From: an uncultured Lachnospiraceae bacterium
Lineage (GTDB): Bacteria > Bacillota > Clostridia > Lachnospirales > Lachnospiraceae
Direction of reading: 5' to 3'
Assembly (NCBI GenBank): GCA_910577015.1
Contig: CAJTKU010000002.1
Span: forward strand, 62,001 to 126,000
DNA: 64,000 nt
Shown here: positions 18,401 to 26,773 of the stretch, piece after piece
Numbering within the stretch: position 1 is the stretch's first letter
Layout of the letters: each line of letters opens with the position of its first letter
Notes under the pieces: model-generated
Databases searched by the model: none
The model's input: only the letters and a program-made list of their open reading frames with translations
What the model was told of the DNA's origin: nothing
Position numbers and translations under genes: made by a program

Positions 18401-21400
18401 ACGGTCTATAACTGTTATTATAAGGACTACTATGGAAACTCCCACTATGCGCTTGAGAAGGTGGAGTTTGCGGATAGTACGGTGTGGGACCTTGCCGCCA
18501 TAAAGGAGGTTCAGAAAAAGATAGGGGGAACAGAGGGAGACGACACCCTGCAGGGGTATGGCCTTGCGTATGCCTACGAGGCGGACGAGACCTTCCACGG
18601 GTATGGCGGGGACGACACCATTAATGCCGGTGACGGAAACGACACGGTTTACGGAGACGAAGGAAACGACAGGCTCTACGGAGGGAATGGAAACGATACC
18701 CTTTACGGCGGCGACGGCGACGACCTTCTTAGCGGTGAGAACGGTGACGACATTTTAATCGGGGGAGCCGGAAACGACACTCTGAGCGGAGGAAGCGGTG
18801 CGGATACCTACTACATCGGATTGGAAGACGGAAACGACACGATAAACAACTATGACACCTCTCCCGACAGGAAGGAAGACCGAATCGTATTCGGAGAGGG
18901 AATCCATGCGGAGGACATCGAGGTAAAGAGGAACGGCAATAACATGGTGCTGCTGAACCGCAGGACTGGGCAGGAAACAACGGTCTGTAACTGTTATTAT
19001 AAGGACTACTACGGAAACTCCCACTATGCGCTTGAGAAGGTGGAGTTTGCGGACGGTACGGTGTGGGACCTTGCCGCCATAAAGGAGGTTCAGAAAAAGA
19101 TAGGAGGAACGGAGGGAGACGATACCCTGCAGGGATACGGGCTTGCGTATGCCTACGAGGCGGACGAAATTTTCCACGGGTATGGCGGGGACGACACCAT
19201 TAATGCCGGTGACGGAAACGACACGGTTTATGGAGACGAAGGAAACGACAGGCTATACGGTGGCAACGGAAATGATGCCCTTTACGGAGGGGAGGGGGAC
19301 GACATCCTTAGCGGTGAGAACGGTGACGACATTCTTATCGGCGGTACAGGAAACGACGCCTTAAGCGGTGGACAGGGAAAGGACACGTATTACATCGGAC
19401 TGGAAGACGGAAACGACACGATAAACAACTATGACACCTCGGCAGACAGGAAGGAAGACCGAATCGTGTTCGGAGAGGGAATCAGGCCTGAGGACATCGA
19501 GGTAAAGAGGAACGGAAACGACATGGTGCTGCTGAACCGGAGGACGGGGCAGGAGACGACGGTCTGTAACTGTTATTATAAGGACTACTATGGAAACTCC
19601 CACTATGCGCTTGAGAAAGTGGAGTTTGCGGACGGTACGGTGTGGGACCTTGAAGCATTGAAAGAGGTGCAGAAGAGGATAGAAGGAACAGACGGCAACG
19701 ACACCCTGCAGGGGTATGGCCTTGCGTATGCGTACGAGGCGGACGAAACCTTCCACGGTTATGGCGGGGACGACACCATTAATGCCGGTGACGGAAACGA
19801 CACGGTTTACGGAGACGAAGGGAACGACAGGCTCTACGGAGGAAATGGAAACGATACCCTCTACGGAGGGGAGGGGGACGACATCCTTAGCGGTGAGAAC
19901 GGTGACGACATTCTCATCGGGGGAGCCGGAAATGACACCCTGAGCGGCGGAAGCGGTGCGGATACCTACTACATCGGATTGGAAGACGGAAACGACACGA
20001 TAAACAACTATGACACCTCGGCAGGCAGGAAGGAAGACCGAATCGTATTCGGAGAGGGAATCCATGCGGAAGACATCGAGGTAAAGAGGAACGGGAACGA
20101 CATGGTGCTGCTGAACCGGAGGACGGGTCAGGAGACGACGGTCTGTAACTGTTATTATAAGGACTACTACGGAAACTCCCACTATGCGCTTGAGAAGGTG
20201 GAGTTTGCGGACGGTACGGTGTGGGACCTTGCCGACATAAAGGAGGTTCAGAAAAAGATAGAAGGAACGGAGGGAGACGACATCCTGCAGGGCTACGGGC
20301 TTGCGTATGCCTACGAGGCGGACGAAACCTTCCACGGTTATGGCGGGGATGATACCATTAATGCCGGTGACGGAAACGATACGGTTTACGGAGACGAAGG
20401 GAATGACAGGCTCTACGGGGGAAACGGAAACGATACCCTCTACGGTGGCGACGGCGACGACCTCCTTAGCGGTGAGAACGGTGACGACATTCTCATCGGG
20501 GGAGCCGGAAATGACACCCTGAGCGGCGGAGCGGGAAAGGATACCTACTACATCGGACTGGAAGACGGGAACGACACGATAAACAACTATGACACGGGAG
20601 CCAGCCGGAGTGAGGACCGAATCGTGTTTGGAGAGGGAATCAGGCCTGAGGACATCGAGATAAAGAGGAACGGTAACGACATGGTGCTGCTGAACCGGAG
20701 GACGGGGCAGGAGACGACGGTCTATAACTGTTATTATAAGGATTACTATGGAAACTCCCACTATGCGCTTGAGAAGGTGGAGTTTTCGGACGGAACGGTG
20801 TGGGACCTTGAAGCATTGAAAGAGGTGCAGGGAAGGATAGAAGGGACGGACGGCAATGACTCCCTTCAGGGCTATGGCCTTGCCTATGCCTACGAGGCGG
20901 ACGAAACCTTCCACGGGTATGGCGGGGATGACACCATTAATGCCGGTGACGGAAACGACACGGTTTACGGAGACGAAGGGAATGACAGGCTCTACGGAGG
21001 AAACGGAAACGATACCCTTTACGGAGGGGACGGCGACGACCTCCTTAGCGGTGAGAATGGTGACGACTTCCTCATCGGGGGAGCAGGAAATGATACCCTG
21101 AGCGGAGGAAGCGGTGCAGATACCTATTACATCGGGGCGGAAGACGGGAATGACACCATAGACAATTATGACACGGGAGCCAGCCGGAGTGAGGACCGAA
21201 TCGTGTTTGGAGAGGGAATCCATGCGGAGGACATCGAGGTAAAGAGGAACGGGAACGACATGGTGCTGCTGAACCGCAGGACTGGGCAGGAAACAACGGT
21301 CTGTAACTGTTATTATAAGGACTACTACGGAAACTCCCACTATGCGCTTGAGAAGGTGGAGTTTGCGGACGGTACGGTGTGGGACCTTGCCGACATAAAG

Positions 21401-22084
21401 GAGGTTCAGAAAAAGATAGAAGGAACGGAGGGAGACGACATCCTGCAGGGATACGGCCTTGCGTATGCGTACGAGGCGGACGAAATTTTCCACGGCTACG
21501 GCGGGGATGACACCATTAATGCCGGTGACGGAAACGACACGGTTTACGGAGATGACGGAAACGACAGGCTCTACGGTGGCAACGGTAACGACACCCTTTA
21601 CGGAGGCGACGGAGACGACATCCTTTACGGAGAAAACGGCGACGACATCCTCATCGGCGGTACAGGAAACGATACCTTAAACGGCGGCTCCGGCAATGAC
21701 ACCTATATCTTTTCCAAAGGTGACGGTCAGGATACCGTCATGGACTATGACAGTACGGCAGGAAACAGGGATACGCTGGAAATAGGGGAGGATGCAAGGA
21801 ACCTGCTGTTTGCAAAAAGCGGTTCGGACCTTCTGATATCCCTGATGGATTCACCGGACTCCGTCACCGTAAAAAACTGGTACAGTGGTGACGCTTACAG
21901 GATAGAAAACATTTCTGCCGGTGACGGATACTCGCTGTCCTCAACCCAGGTGGATTTGCTGATTCAGTCCATGGCGGAGTTTGAAAGCACGTCGGGGATG
22001 AGCTGGGCGGACGGAGTCCGTTCGGGGAACGAAAACATAGACAGCATTACATCACAGATATGGATAAGGCAGGAAGCAGGATAA
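15446..22084 (+). CDS. Giant RTX protein with FrpC-like self-processing module, type I secretion substrate
   Basis: A 2212-residue protein without a Sec signal peptide. Order: N-terminal domain of unknown function (1-290); self-processing-module-like segment from D292-P293 (DPLVFDMGNDGFD) to about 430 with several DxDxDG EF-hand-like loops (DMDGDGFAE, DVNGDGVIND, DSNHDGVINE, DADGDGISGN); a helical region (430-680) containing IPEELRDYPDIRSFGK; a first RTX array; seven 193-residue units each made of an HCBP-related segment (TYYIGLEDGND to KVEFADGTVWDL) and GGxGxDxLx nonapeptides; and a C-terminus (TYIFSKGDGQDT, then VDLLIQSMAEF) typical of type I substrates. Ca2+-dependent folding outside the cell is expected. 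In FrpC the Asp-Pro bond is cut autocatalytically and the new Asp can be joined to a Lys; the same is inferred here. HlyB and HlyD homologues follow directly. Confidence 0.92.
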   Translation: MSEFINNPSKEELINTLNIVLEMESYKAGGCDVSISNGMVYYTNDDGVKNIIGTLPNLAETTQYLFGDTVPEGVEYITMNGITMMTYYSNLIDCGYMDKGWEEYEYTFNSVIHNDVVGAVGSTADRLVDKPIYGTVSTASASLEMLLRGKDKTLNYDNIIGLLANLWNFTGGTLGFGDVVNVFANAGTRTAEKSITQVALAELEINDGIILEFALKKDDTVTITWAEGNGESGTSVITMNDLMTEDFYDELEKIYPEMRETLAENFDDATLAELDELFGYYGEASSARVNIDPLVFDMGNDGFDIKPLAEGTHFDMDGDGFAEKTNWSTKDGFLALDVNGDGVINDGSELFGDRTYLASGRKAKDGFEALAQYDSNHDGVINEEDEVYGRLLIWQDADGDGISGNGELKTLSEAGIKEIRLNRDSSTPYAGGEETLAGTAAFVWEDGSEGKYGEFWLARKPYDTVDRTDAEIPEELRDYPDIRSFGKMSSLPAAMASDGTGALKALVDSFSASTDIKEKKGLVEQILHFLCHTDEMAADSRGGNMNAKNLAVVETVMGTSFYGQNGASPNSLAAPMLEDIYARLVDMYYVQLAGQTTLKAFMPLLVFMKDGEGRISVVTEVFDGIVSRYLDTEEGKCALQDMALYLKSLCAGGIEGYDDFRIGFAERGGSGLELIAGATNDVMLAKGEAVLYGSAGADFMAGDGENNTINGNGGDDLLFGGKGDDTLSGGAGKDTYYIGLEDGNDTINNFDTSAGRKEDRIVFGEGIHAEDIEVKRSGNDMVLLNRRTGQETTVYNCYYKDYYGNSHYALEKVEFADGTVWDLAALKAVQGRIEGTDGNDSLQGYGLAYAYEADETFHGYGGDDTINAGDGNDTVYGDEGNDRLYGGNGNDTLYGGDGDDLLSGENGDDILIGGAGNDTLSGGSGADTYYIGLEDGNDTINNYDTSPDRKEDRIVFGEGIHAEDIEVKRNGNDMVFLNRRTGQETTVYNCYYKDYYGNSHYALEKVEFADSTVWDLAAIKEVQKKIGGTEGDDTLQGYGLAYAYEADETFHGYGGDDTINAGDGNDTVYGDEGNDRLYGGNGNDTLYGGDGDDLLSGENGDDILIGGAGNDTLSGGSGADTYYIGLEDGNDTINNYDTSPDRKEDRIVFGEGIHAEDIEVKRNGNNMVLLNRRTGQETTVCNCYYKDYYGNSHYALEKVEFADGTVWDLAAIKEVQKKIGGTEGDDTLQGYGLAYAYEADEIFHGYGGDDTINAGDGNDTVYGDEGNDRLYGGNGNDALYGGEGDDILSGENGDDILIGGTGNDALSGGQGKDTYYIGLEDGNDTINNYDTSADRKEDRIVFGEGIRPEDIEVKRNGNDMVLLNRRTGQETTVCNCYYKDYYGNSHYALEKVEFADGTVWDLEALKEVQKRIEGTDGNDTLQGYGLAYAYEADETFHGYGGDDTINAGDGNDTVYGDEGNDRLYGGNGNDTLYGGEGDDILSGENGDDILIGGAGNDTLSGGSGADTYYIGLEDGNDTINNYDTSAGRKEDRIVFGEGIHAEDIEVKRNGNDMVLLNRRTGQETTVCNCYYKDYYGNSHYALEKVEFADGTVWDLADIKEVQKKIEGTEGDDILQGYGLAYAYEADETFHGYGGDDTINAGDGNDTVYGDEGNDRLYGGNGNDTLYGGDGDDLLSGENGDDILIGGAGNDTLSGGAGKDTYYIGLEDGNDTINNYDTGASRSEDRIVFGEGIRPEDIEIKRNGNDMVLLNRRTGQETTVYNCYYKDYYGNSHYALEKVEFSDGTVWDLEALKEVQGRIEGTDGNDSLQGYGLAYAYEADETFHGYGGDDTINAGDGNDTVYGDEGNDRLYGGNGNDTLYGGDGDDLLSGENGDDFLIGGAGNDTLSGGSGADTYYIGAEDGNDTIDNYDTGASRSEDRIVFGEGIHAEDIEVKRNGNDMVLLNRRTGQETTVCNCYYKDYYGNSHYALEKVEFADGTVWDLADIKEVQKKIEGTEGDDILQGYGLAYAYEADEIFHGYGGDDTINAGDGNDTVYGDDGNDRLYGGNGNDTLYGGDGDDILYGENGDDILIGGTGNDTLNGGSGNDTYIFSKGDGQDTVMDYDSTAGNRDTLEIGEDARNLLFAKSGSDLLISLMDSPDSVTVKNWYSGDAYRIENISAGDGYSLSSTQVDLLIQSMAEFESTSGMSWADGVRSGNENIDSITSQIWIRQEAG
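16319..16720 (+). other. Self-processing module (SPM)-like segment of the RTX protein
   Basis: Encodes residues 292 to about 425 of the giant protein. It begins with the Asp-Pro dipeptide of DPLVFD and runs through GSELFGDRTYL, AKDGFEALAQYD and GRLLIWQDADGDG to ELKTLSEAGIKEI, the characteristic order of the Neisseria FrpC-type module and its many RTX relatives. Ca2+-triggered cleavage is known for FrpC; for this protein it is inferred from sequence similarity that I recall, not from a search. Confidence 0.75.
17651..21703 (+). repeat. Seven tandem 579-base repeats in the RTX gene
   Basis: The TYYIG codons start at 17651, 18230, 18809, 19388, 19967, 20546 and 21125, and the related terminal motif TYIFS at 21704, every step exactly 579 bases (193 codons). 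Units differ by scattered substitutions only, with no insertions or deletions. The eighth, terminal unit is divergent. Such homogeneity points to recent expansion or gene conversion, and makes copy number prone to assembly collapse. Confidence 0.95.
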
Positions 22085-22111
22085 TCTGCTTTTGGGAAAG
22101 AGAGTAAAATT

Positions 22112-24298
22112 TTGGAGAAAGAAAGAGAAGACACGAAAGAGCAGGCAGAACAGAAGGAGCAGATAGGACAGAAAGGGCAGGCAGGGCAGAAGGAACAGGA
22201 CGCCGCCCTGCAATGCCTGATTACGGTTGCTGCCTATTATGGCATGGCGGTTGATGCGGAAAATGTAATACATATGCTTGGGCTGGAAAACAGGAATATG
22301 ACAGCGCAGGATATTTTGTATGCCGCAAAAAAGACAGGGCTGAAGAGCCGTATGGTGAAGGTGAATGTATTTGCGCTGGAAAAAATGACGCTTCCGGCCA
22401 TACTGGTGACAGGCGGCGGGGATTTTGTCATTCTGGCAAAAGCGCAGGAGGAAAAATTTTTACTGCTGCATCCTTTTGAAAAGGCGCCAAAGATGATGGG
22501 GCGGGAGGAACTGGAACAGATGTGGGAGGGGGATATCATCCTGCTTATCCCACGGAAACACCAGCAGCGCGATATCAGGTTTGGCTTCAAATGGTTTATC
22601 CCCTCCATCATAAAATACAAGGGTCCGCTTTTGGAAGTACTGCTTGCGGCGTTTGTCATACAGGTTTTGTCCATATGCTCGCCGCTCATCACGCAATCCG
22701 TTATTGACAAGGTACTGGTGCATAACAGCCTTTCCACCCTTGATGTGCTTTCCATTGCGCTGGTGGCAATGCTCGTATTTGAAACGGTACTGTCCATTGC
22801 CAGAAATTATATTTTGGTGAATACCACCAGCAAAATAGACGTGATGCTGAGCAGCCGGCTGTTTACACATTTATTCAGGCTGCCGCTCAGGTACTTTGAA
22901 AGCCGCCGCATCGGGGATACGGTGGCGCGGGTAAGGGAGCTTGAAAATATCCGGCGTTTTCTGACCGGCGTTCCCATGATGACCCTCTTGGACTGTATGT
23001 TCCTTATTTTGTACATAGTTATCCTTTTTGGCTACAGCGCGGTTTTGACCTGGATTACCCTTGCGGCCATTCCTTTGCTTGCGTTGATTTCGGCATTTGT
23101 TACGCCCATTTTGCGCGAAAGGCTCAATGAAAAGTTTAACTGCGGGGCGGAGTCGCAGTCTTATCTGGTAGAGGCAGTTACGGGGGTTCAGACGATAAAG
23201 TCTTTTGCAATAGAGCCGACCGTTCAAAAAAAGTGGGAGGAGCTGCTGGCGGATTATACGACTGCCGGTTATAAAACCTCGATTCTTTCAGGGTGGGCAG
23301 GCGCAGTCGCAAAATTTATACAGCGTCTGTTTGACATTGCCATTTTATGGTATGGCGCCAGACTGGTGATGGAGGGCGCACTGTCCATTGGCCAGTTAGT
23401 GGCTTTCAGGATGCTTGCAGGCAGGGTCAGCGAGCCTGTCATGCGGCTGGTGCAGACGTGGCAGGAGTTCCAGCAGACTTCCATTTCCGTAGAACGGATA
23501 GGGGATATTTTTAACTCGAAGGAAGAGAGAAACGATAAAAGCGCCACGACAAGGCTGCCTGCGGTACAGGGCTTTATCCGGTTTGAAAAAGTAAATTTCC
23601 GGTATGCGGCGGACGGACCGGAAATCATAAAGGATATGAGTTTCGGAATAAAACCCGGCGCCATCGTGGGGATTGTGGGCCGCAGCGGTTCGGGGAAAAG
23701 CACGGTGTCAAAACTGATTCAGCGGATGTATCTGCCGCAGGACGGAAAAATTCTGGTTGACGGAATCGATATTGCCACGGCAGACCCTGTCTGGCTCAGG
23801 AGACAGGTGGGAATCGTGCTTCAGGAAAGCTTTCTTTTCAATGCCACCGTGAGGGAGAATATTGCGCTGCACAATCCGGCCGCTTCCATGGAGGAAATCG
23901 TAAAGGCGGCGCAGGTTGCAGGGGCGCATGAGTTTATACTGGAACTTCCGAACGGTTATGATACCGTGGTGGGGGAAAAGGGAGTGGGGGTGTCCGGAGG
24001 GCAGAAACAGCGGATTGCCATTGCAAGGGCTCTTTTGTGCAACCCCAAAATTCTGATTTTTGATGAAGCGACATCTGCGCTGGATTATGAATCGGAAAGC
24101 ATCATTCAGAAAAACCTGAAAGCCATCTGCAAGGGAAGAACGGTGCTTATCATTGCCCACAGGCTGTCCACCCTTCGGGACGCGGATGCGATTATGGTGA
24201 TAGAAAAGGGCAGGATTGCAGAATACGGCCCCAAGCAGAAGCTGATTGAGGCGAAGGGGCTTTTCTGGCATTTGTTACAACAGCAGAGCGGGGTCTGA
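22112..24298 (+). CDS. HlyB-type type I secretion ABC transporter with inactive C39-like domain
   Basis: A 728-residue inner-membrane transporter. After a Gln/Glu/Lys-rich N-terminus (residues 1-29) comes a C39-peptidase-like domain (about 30-150) in which the catalytic Cys position is Ala31 (DAALQCL in place of DCGxACL) and the catalytic His context reads GGGDFVIL, so peptidase activity is not expected, as in HlyB. About six membrane helices follow (about 160-450). The ATPase has Walker A GRSGSGKST (about 525), signature VSGGQKQR and Walker B ILIFDEATSALD. The start is TTG at 22112, 27 bases after the RTX stop; no better start precedes the C39-like fold. It ends five bases before the HlyD gene. 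Confidence 0.93.
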   Translation: MEKEREDTKEQAEQKEQIGQKGQAGQKEQDAALQCLITVAAYYGMAVDAENVIHMLGLENRNMTAQDILYAAKKTGLKSRMVKVNVFALEKMTLPAILVTGGGDFVILAKAQEEKFLLLHPFEKAPKMMGREELEQMWEGDIILLIPRKHQQRDIRFGFKWFIPSIIKYKGPLLEVLLAAFVIQVLSICSPLITQSVIDKVLVHNSLSTLDVLSIALVAMLVFETVLSIARNYILVNTTSKIDVMLSSRLFTHLFRLPLRYFESRRIGDTVARVRELENIRRFLTGVPMMTLLDCMFLILYIVILFGYSAVLTWITLAAIPLLALISAFVTPILRERLNEKFNCGAESQSYLVEAVTGVQTIKSFAIEPTVQKKWEELLADYTTAGYKTSILSGWAGAVAKFIQRLFDIAILWYGARLVMEGALSIGQLVAFRMLAGRVSEPVMRLVQTWQEFQQTSISVERIGDIFNSKEERNDKSATTRLPAVQGFIRFEKVNFRYAADGPEIIKDMSFGIKPGAIVGIVGRSGSGKSTVSKLIQRMYLPQDGKILVDGIDIATADPVWLRRQVGIVLQESFLFNATVRENIALHNPAASMEEIVKAAQVAGAHEFILELPNGYDTVVGEKGVGVSGGQKQRIAIARALLCNPKILIFDEATSALDYESESIIQKNLKAICKGRTVLIIAHRLSTLRDADAIMVIEKGRIAEYGPKQKLIEAKGLFWHLLQQQSGV

Positions 24299-24303
24299 TA
24301 CAT

Positions 24304-25857
24304 ATGAAAAGCTGGGTGGATAAACAAAAAGAGAAATATAAGAAAAGAAAGGCCAAAAGACAGGCAAAAATAAGGCAGGATTTTCTGCCAAAGGCGCTTG
24401 AGATTGTGGAAAAGCCGGTTTCGCATGTCGGACACTTTGTGATTTTTTTTACCCTGTTTATCGTTGCGTTTCTGGCGGTGTGGTCCGTGGCGGGGAAAAT
24501 GGACGAAGTGGTTACGGCGCGGGGCAGGGTCTTTGCAGTGGGCGGCGTGCAGAATGTGCAGGCGGCAGGCACGGGGGTGATAGAACAGATTTGCGTAAGG
24601 GAGGGAGATTATGTTTCAGCGGGTCAGGTGATTGCGGTGCTGGATGCGTCGCCAAACCGGGTTGCGCTGCAAAATATAGAGGAAAACCTTGAACTGCTTA
24701 ATCTGGAAAATGAACTGTTACGCGAAATACTGGATAATAAGGACATCGCTTACCGGCTGGAAGGGGAAGAAGATGCAGGAAGAATACAGGTAATATCCTA
24801 TGTGCTGGCAATGCAGCAGGAATTTGAAGCGCAGAAGGCGGAAGCGGACAGCATTGCAGAGCAGGCTTTGTCACAGATTGCCATAGAAAAGGGAACGCTG
24901 GAAAAGCTTGTGGAAAATCAGGCATTGCTTACGGAACAGAAGGAAGCCCTTTGCCGGGTAATGGATTATGCCAATACGGAAGAACTGACGGAAGAAAAGA
25001 TAGTCCTGCTTATCCGGCAGAAAGAGGAAGAGCTGAAAGACTATCAGGAACTGTTTAAAGCGGGGGTTGTCGCTAAATCGGAAGTGGACGCCCTGACCCT
25101 TGATTTGGAGCAGTTGAGAAAAGACTATGAAATGCAGAAAAACAGGGCGGTCTATGAGGACTATGACAACAGCATCCGCATGGCTACACTGGAAAACCAG
25201 ATTACTTTAAATCAAAATGACCGGGAAAGCCAGGAAACGGCGGTTTTGATGGCGGAACAGAAATACGGACAGGCGCTGGAGGGCCTGAACAAGCTGGAAG
25301 CAGATTTTAAGGCAGGCATTTCGGGCATGATTGTGACAAACGAACAGAAAATCAGTTCCCTTCAGGCTGACTATGAGATTCAGGAAATAGGACTGGAACA
25401 GCAGATGATAGTTTCCCCGGTGGACGGAATTGTAAAGACGCTGGAAATCAATACGGTGGGAGGGGTGCTGGCAGCGGGGCAGACCGTTGCCGCCATTGTG
25501 CCGAAAGACGCCCAGATGATAGTGGAAGCGGACATACAGAATCAGGATATCGGCTATGTGCAGCCGGGGCAGTCCGTGGTGATGAAGCTGGATACTTACA
25601 ACTTTCAGGATTACGGAAAGCTGGAAGGCACGATTGTTTCCATAAGCCCGGACGCCGTGCAGGACGAGAGGAAGGGCTGGGTATACAAGGTAAAAATTGC
25701 CATAAATACAGCTTCGTTTGAAGAACTGAATCCCGAAATTAAGGTGGGGGTCGGCATGGAATGTACGGCTGAGATAAAGATTGGCGAGAGGCAAATCATA
25801 GACTTCTTTCTGGAGCCCCTGACGGAGCATTTTGACGGCAGCCTGAAAGTAAAGTGA
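24304..25857 (+). CDS. HlyD-family membrane fusion (adaptor) protein of type I secretion
   Basis: A 517-residue adaptor. A basic cytoplasmic N-terminus (1-38) leads into one membrane helix (about 40-62), then a lipoyl/barrel-sandwich half (VTARGRVFAVGGV, GVIEQICVREGDYVSAGQVI), a long coiled-coil hairpin (about 130-355), the second half (IVSPVDGIVKTLEI) and a beta-barrel ending in the HlyD-type tail (ERQIIDFFLEPLTE). It connects HlyB with the outer conduit. In a wall without an outer membrane the hairpin may contact the TolC-like protein encoded at 10221. The ATG follows the HlyB stop after five bases, so coupling is likely. It is the last gene before a terminator. Confidence 0.93.
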   Translation: MKSWVDKQKEKYKKRKAKRQAKIRQDFLPKALEIVEKPVSHVGHFVIFFTLFIVAFLAVWSVAGKMDEVVTARGRVFAVGGVQNVQAAGTGVIEQICVREGDYVSAGQVIAVLDASPNRVALQNIEENLELLNLENELLREILDNKDIAYRLEGEEDAGRIQVISYVLAMQQEFEAQKAEADSIAEQALSQIAIEKGTLEKLVENQALLTEQKEALCRVMDYANTEELTEEKIVLLIRQKEEELKDYQELFKAGVVAKSEVDALTLDLEQLRKDYEMQKNRAVYEDYDNSIRMATLENQITLNQNDRESQETAVLMAEQKYGQALEGLNKLEADFKAGISGMIVTNEQKISSLQADYEIQEIGLEQQMIVSPVDGIVKTLEINTVGGVLAAGQTVAAIVPKDAQMIVEADIQNQDIGYVQPGQSVVMKLDTYNFQDYGKLEGTIVSISPDAVQDERKGWVYKVKIAINTASFEELNPEIKVGVGMECTAEIKIGERQIIDFFLEPLTEHFDGSLKVK

Positions 25858-25880
25858 TTTTAGCAAAATTATATAAAAAT

Positions 25881-25904
25881 CCAGAAATATTTTCTGGCTT
25901 TTTT
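25881..25904 (+). terminator. Terminator of the type I secretion operon
   Basis: CCAGAA (25881-25886) pairs with TTCTGG (25892-25897) across a short loop, followed by CTTTTTTCC. It lies 24 bases after the HlyD stop and immediately upstream of the tRNA promoter. Confidence 0.75.
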
Positions 25905-25917
25905 CCGGGAACTATAG

Positions 25918-25923
25918 TATAAT
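25918..25923 (+). promoter_or_regulatory. -10 element of the tRNA-Gly promoter
   Basis: TATAAT sits 14 bases before the tRNA 5' end. The -35 region (TGGCTT, 25895-25900) is poor and overlaps the preceding terminator stem. Confidence 0.55.
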
Positions 25924-25936
25924 ATCTTTCAGATAT

Positions 25937-26007
25937 GCAGCTATAGTTCATCGGTAGAATGCTAGCTTCCCAAGCTGGAGAGACGGGTTCGATTCCCGCT
26001 AGCTGCT
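25937..26007 (+). tRNA. tRNA-Gly (anticodon CCC)
   Basis: A 71-base cloverleaf. The acceptor GCAGCTA pairs perfectly with TAGCTGC, the D arm is GTTC/GAAT, the anticodon stem CTAGC/GCTGG encloses TTCCCAA (anticodon CCC, reading GGG), and the T loop is TTCGATT on a stem with one A-C mismatch at its base. CCA is not encoded. It stands alone between the secretion operon and a TetR gene. Confidence 0.93.
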
Positions 26008-26010
26008 TTA

Positions 26011-26036
26011 AAGACCTGTTTTGCAGGTCTTTTTTT
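26011..26036 (+). terminator. Terminator after tRNA-Gly
   Basis: AAGACCTG (26011-26018) and CAGGTCTT (26024-26031) form a perfect stem with a TTTTG loop and continue into a T run to 26036. Confidence 0.85.
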
Positions 26037-26056
26037 GAAGTATGGAGGTGGCCCGG

Positions 26057-26611
26057 GTGGCGCAGTTTACCAAAAAGGCGATTATAGAGTCTGTCATTAA
26101 ATTGTTGAACGAAAAACCACTGGATAAAATCACAATTAAGGATATTGCGGAGGATTGCGGCATTAACCGCAATACCTTCTATTACCATTTTGAAGACATT
26201 CCTTCCCTGATAAAGTGCATACTGGATGCCGAAACAGAGAAAGCGTTTGCCGGGCAGGAGGACATTGCTTCCTGGGAAGAGGGATTTATTGCGGCGTCCC
26301 AGTTTGCCCTGCAAAACAAAAGGCTCGTTTATCATATATACAATTCCGTAAGAAGGGAAGAGGTGGAGCGTTACCTGAACAACATTGCAGGGGAGGTTAT
26401 GCGCCGTTATGTGGAGATGGCTGCAGCTGGTCTTGCCGTGCAGGAAGAGGATAAAAAGCTGATTGCCGATTTTTATAAGCAGGCATTGACGGGCATGGTC
26501 AGGGACTGGCTGGACTGCGGCATGAAATACGACCCGGAACAGGTTATCGGGCGTCTGGGAGTCATGTTAGAGGGCAATATCGAGGCTGCCCTGCGAAAAG
26601 TGGCTGATTGA
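26057..26611 (+). CDS. TetR/AcrR-family transcriptional regulator
   Basis: A 184-residue regulator. The N-terminal helix-turn-helix (about residues 5-50) reads IIESVIKLLNEKPLDKITIKD then DCGINRNTFYYHFEDIPSL, the standard TetR pattern. The C-terminal ligand-binding half is helical and hydrophobic without a recognisable ligand class. GTG at 26057 is preferred because GGAGG lies eight bases upstream; an ATG at 26042 overlaps that site. It precedes an MMPL transporter and a YhgE-like gene in the same direction, separated by a strong palindrome that may be both its terminator and its operator. Control of that transporter pair is the likely role, by position. Confidence 0.9.
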   Translation: MAQFTKKAIIESVIKLLNEKPLDKITIKDIAEDCGINRNTFYYHFEDIPSLIKCILDAETEKAFAGQEDIASWEEGFIAASQFALQNKRLVYHIYNSVRREEVERYLNNIAGEVMRRYVEMAAAGLAVQEEDKKLIADFYKQALTGMVRDWLDCGMKYDPEQVIGRLGVMLEGNIEAALRKVAD

Positions 26612-26658
26612 AGGTTTTAGGCATTTTTATCCTGCTGCACAAATTTTGGATAATACAG

Positions 26659-26694
26659 GTGCGGTGTACAAAATTCGTACACCGCACTTTTTTT
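26659..26694 (+). terminator. Strong hairpin after tetR; terminator and possible TetR operator
   Basis: An 11-base perfect inverted repeat, GTGCGGTGTAC (26659-26669) and GTACACCGCAC (26677-26687), followed by seven Ts, is a textbook terminator. The same palindrome also covers a candidate -10 (TACAAA, 26667-26672) whose -35 TTTTGG (26644-26649) lies 17 bases upstream, so TetR binding here could regulate the downstream pair. Confidence 0.7.
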
Positions 26695-26773
26695 GTCCGT
26701 TTTCAGAAAAGGAAAATCATCCTAAAATGGGGGAACAAAAATAACAAACCTATCATTAAAGGAGATGGATACA

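Noticed and set aside
19361..21493. A 710-codon open frame on the minus strand within the RTX repeats
   Set aside because: It is antisense to the repeat codons; Val/Ser-rich repeats mirror the GGxGxD codons, and the frame has no ribosome site or family resemblance.
17651..21703. Possible CRISPR-like array
   Set aside because: The units are 579-base coding repeats in frame with a long protein; there are no spacers.
22112..24298. Bacteriocin-type ABC transporter with active leader peptidase
   Set aside because: The C39-like domain lacks the catalytic Cys (Ala31) and the His context; the neighbours are RTX and HlyD genes.
25937..26007. tRNA-Gly as attachment site of a genomic island carrying the secretion locus
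   Set aside because: No repeat of the tRNA 3' end is visible near 9957-10220 and no integrase gene is in the window.
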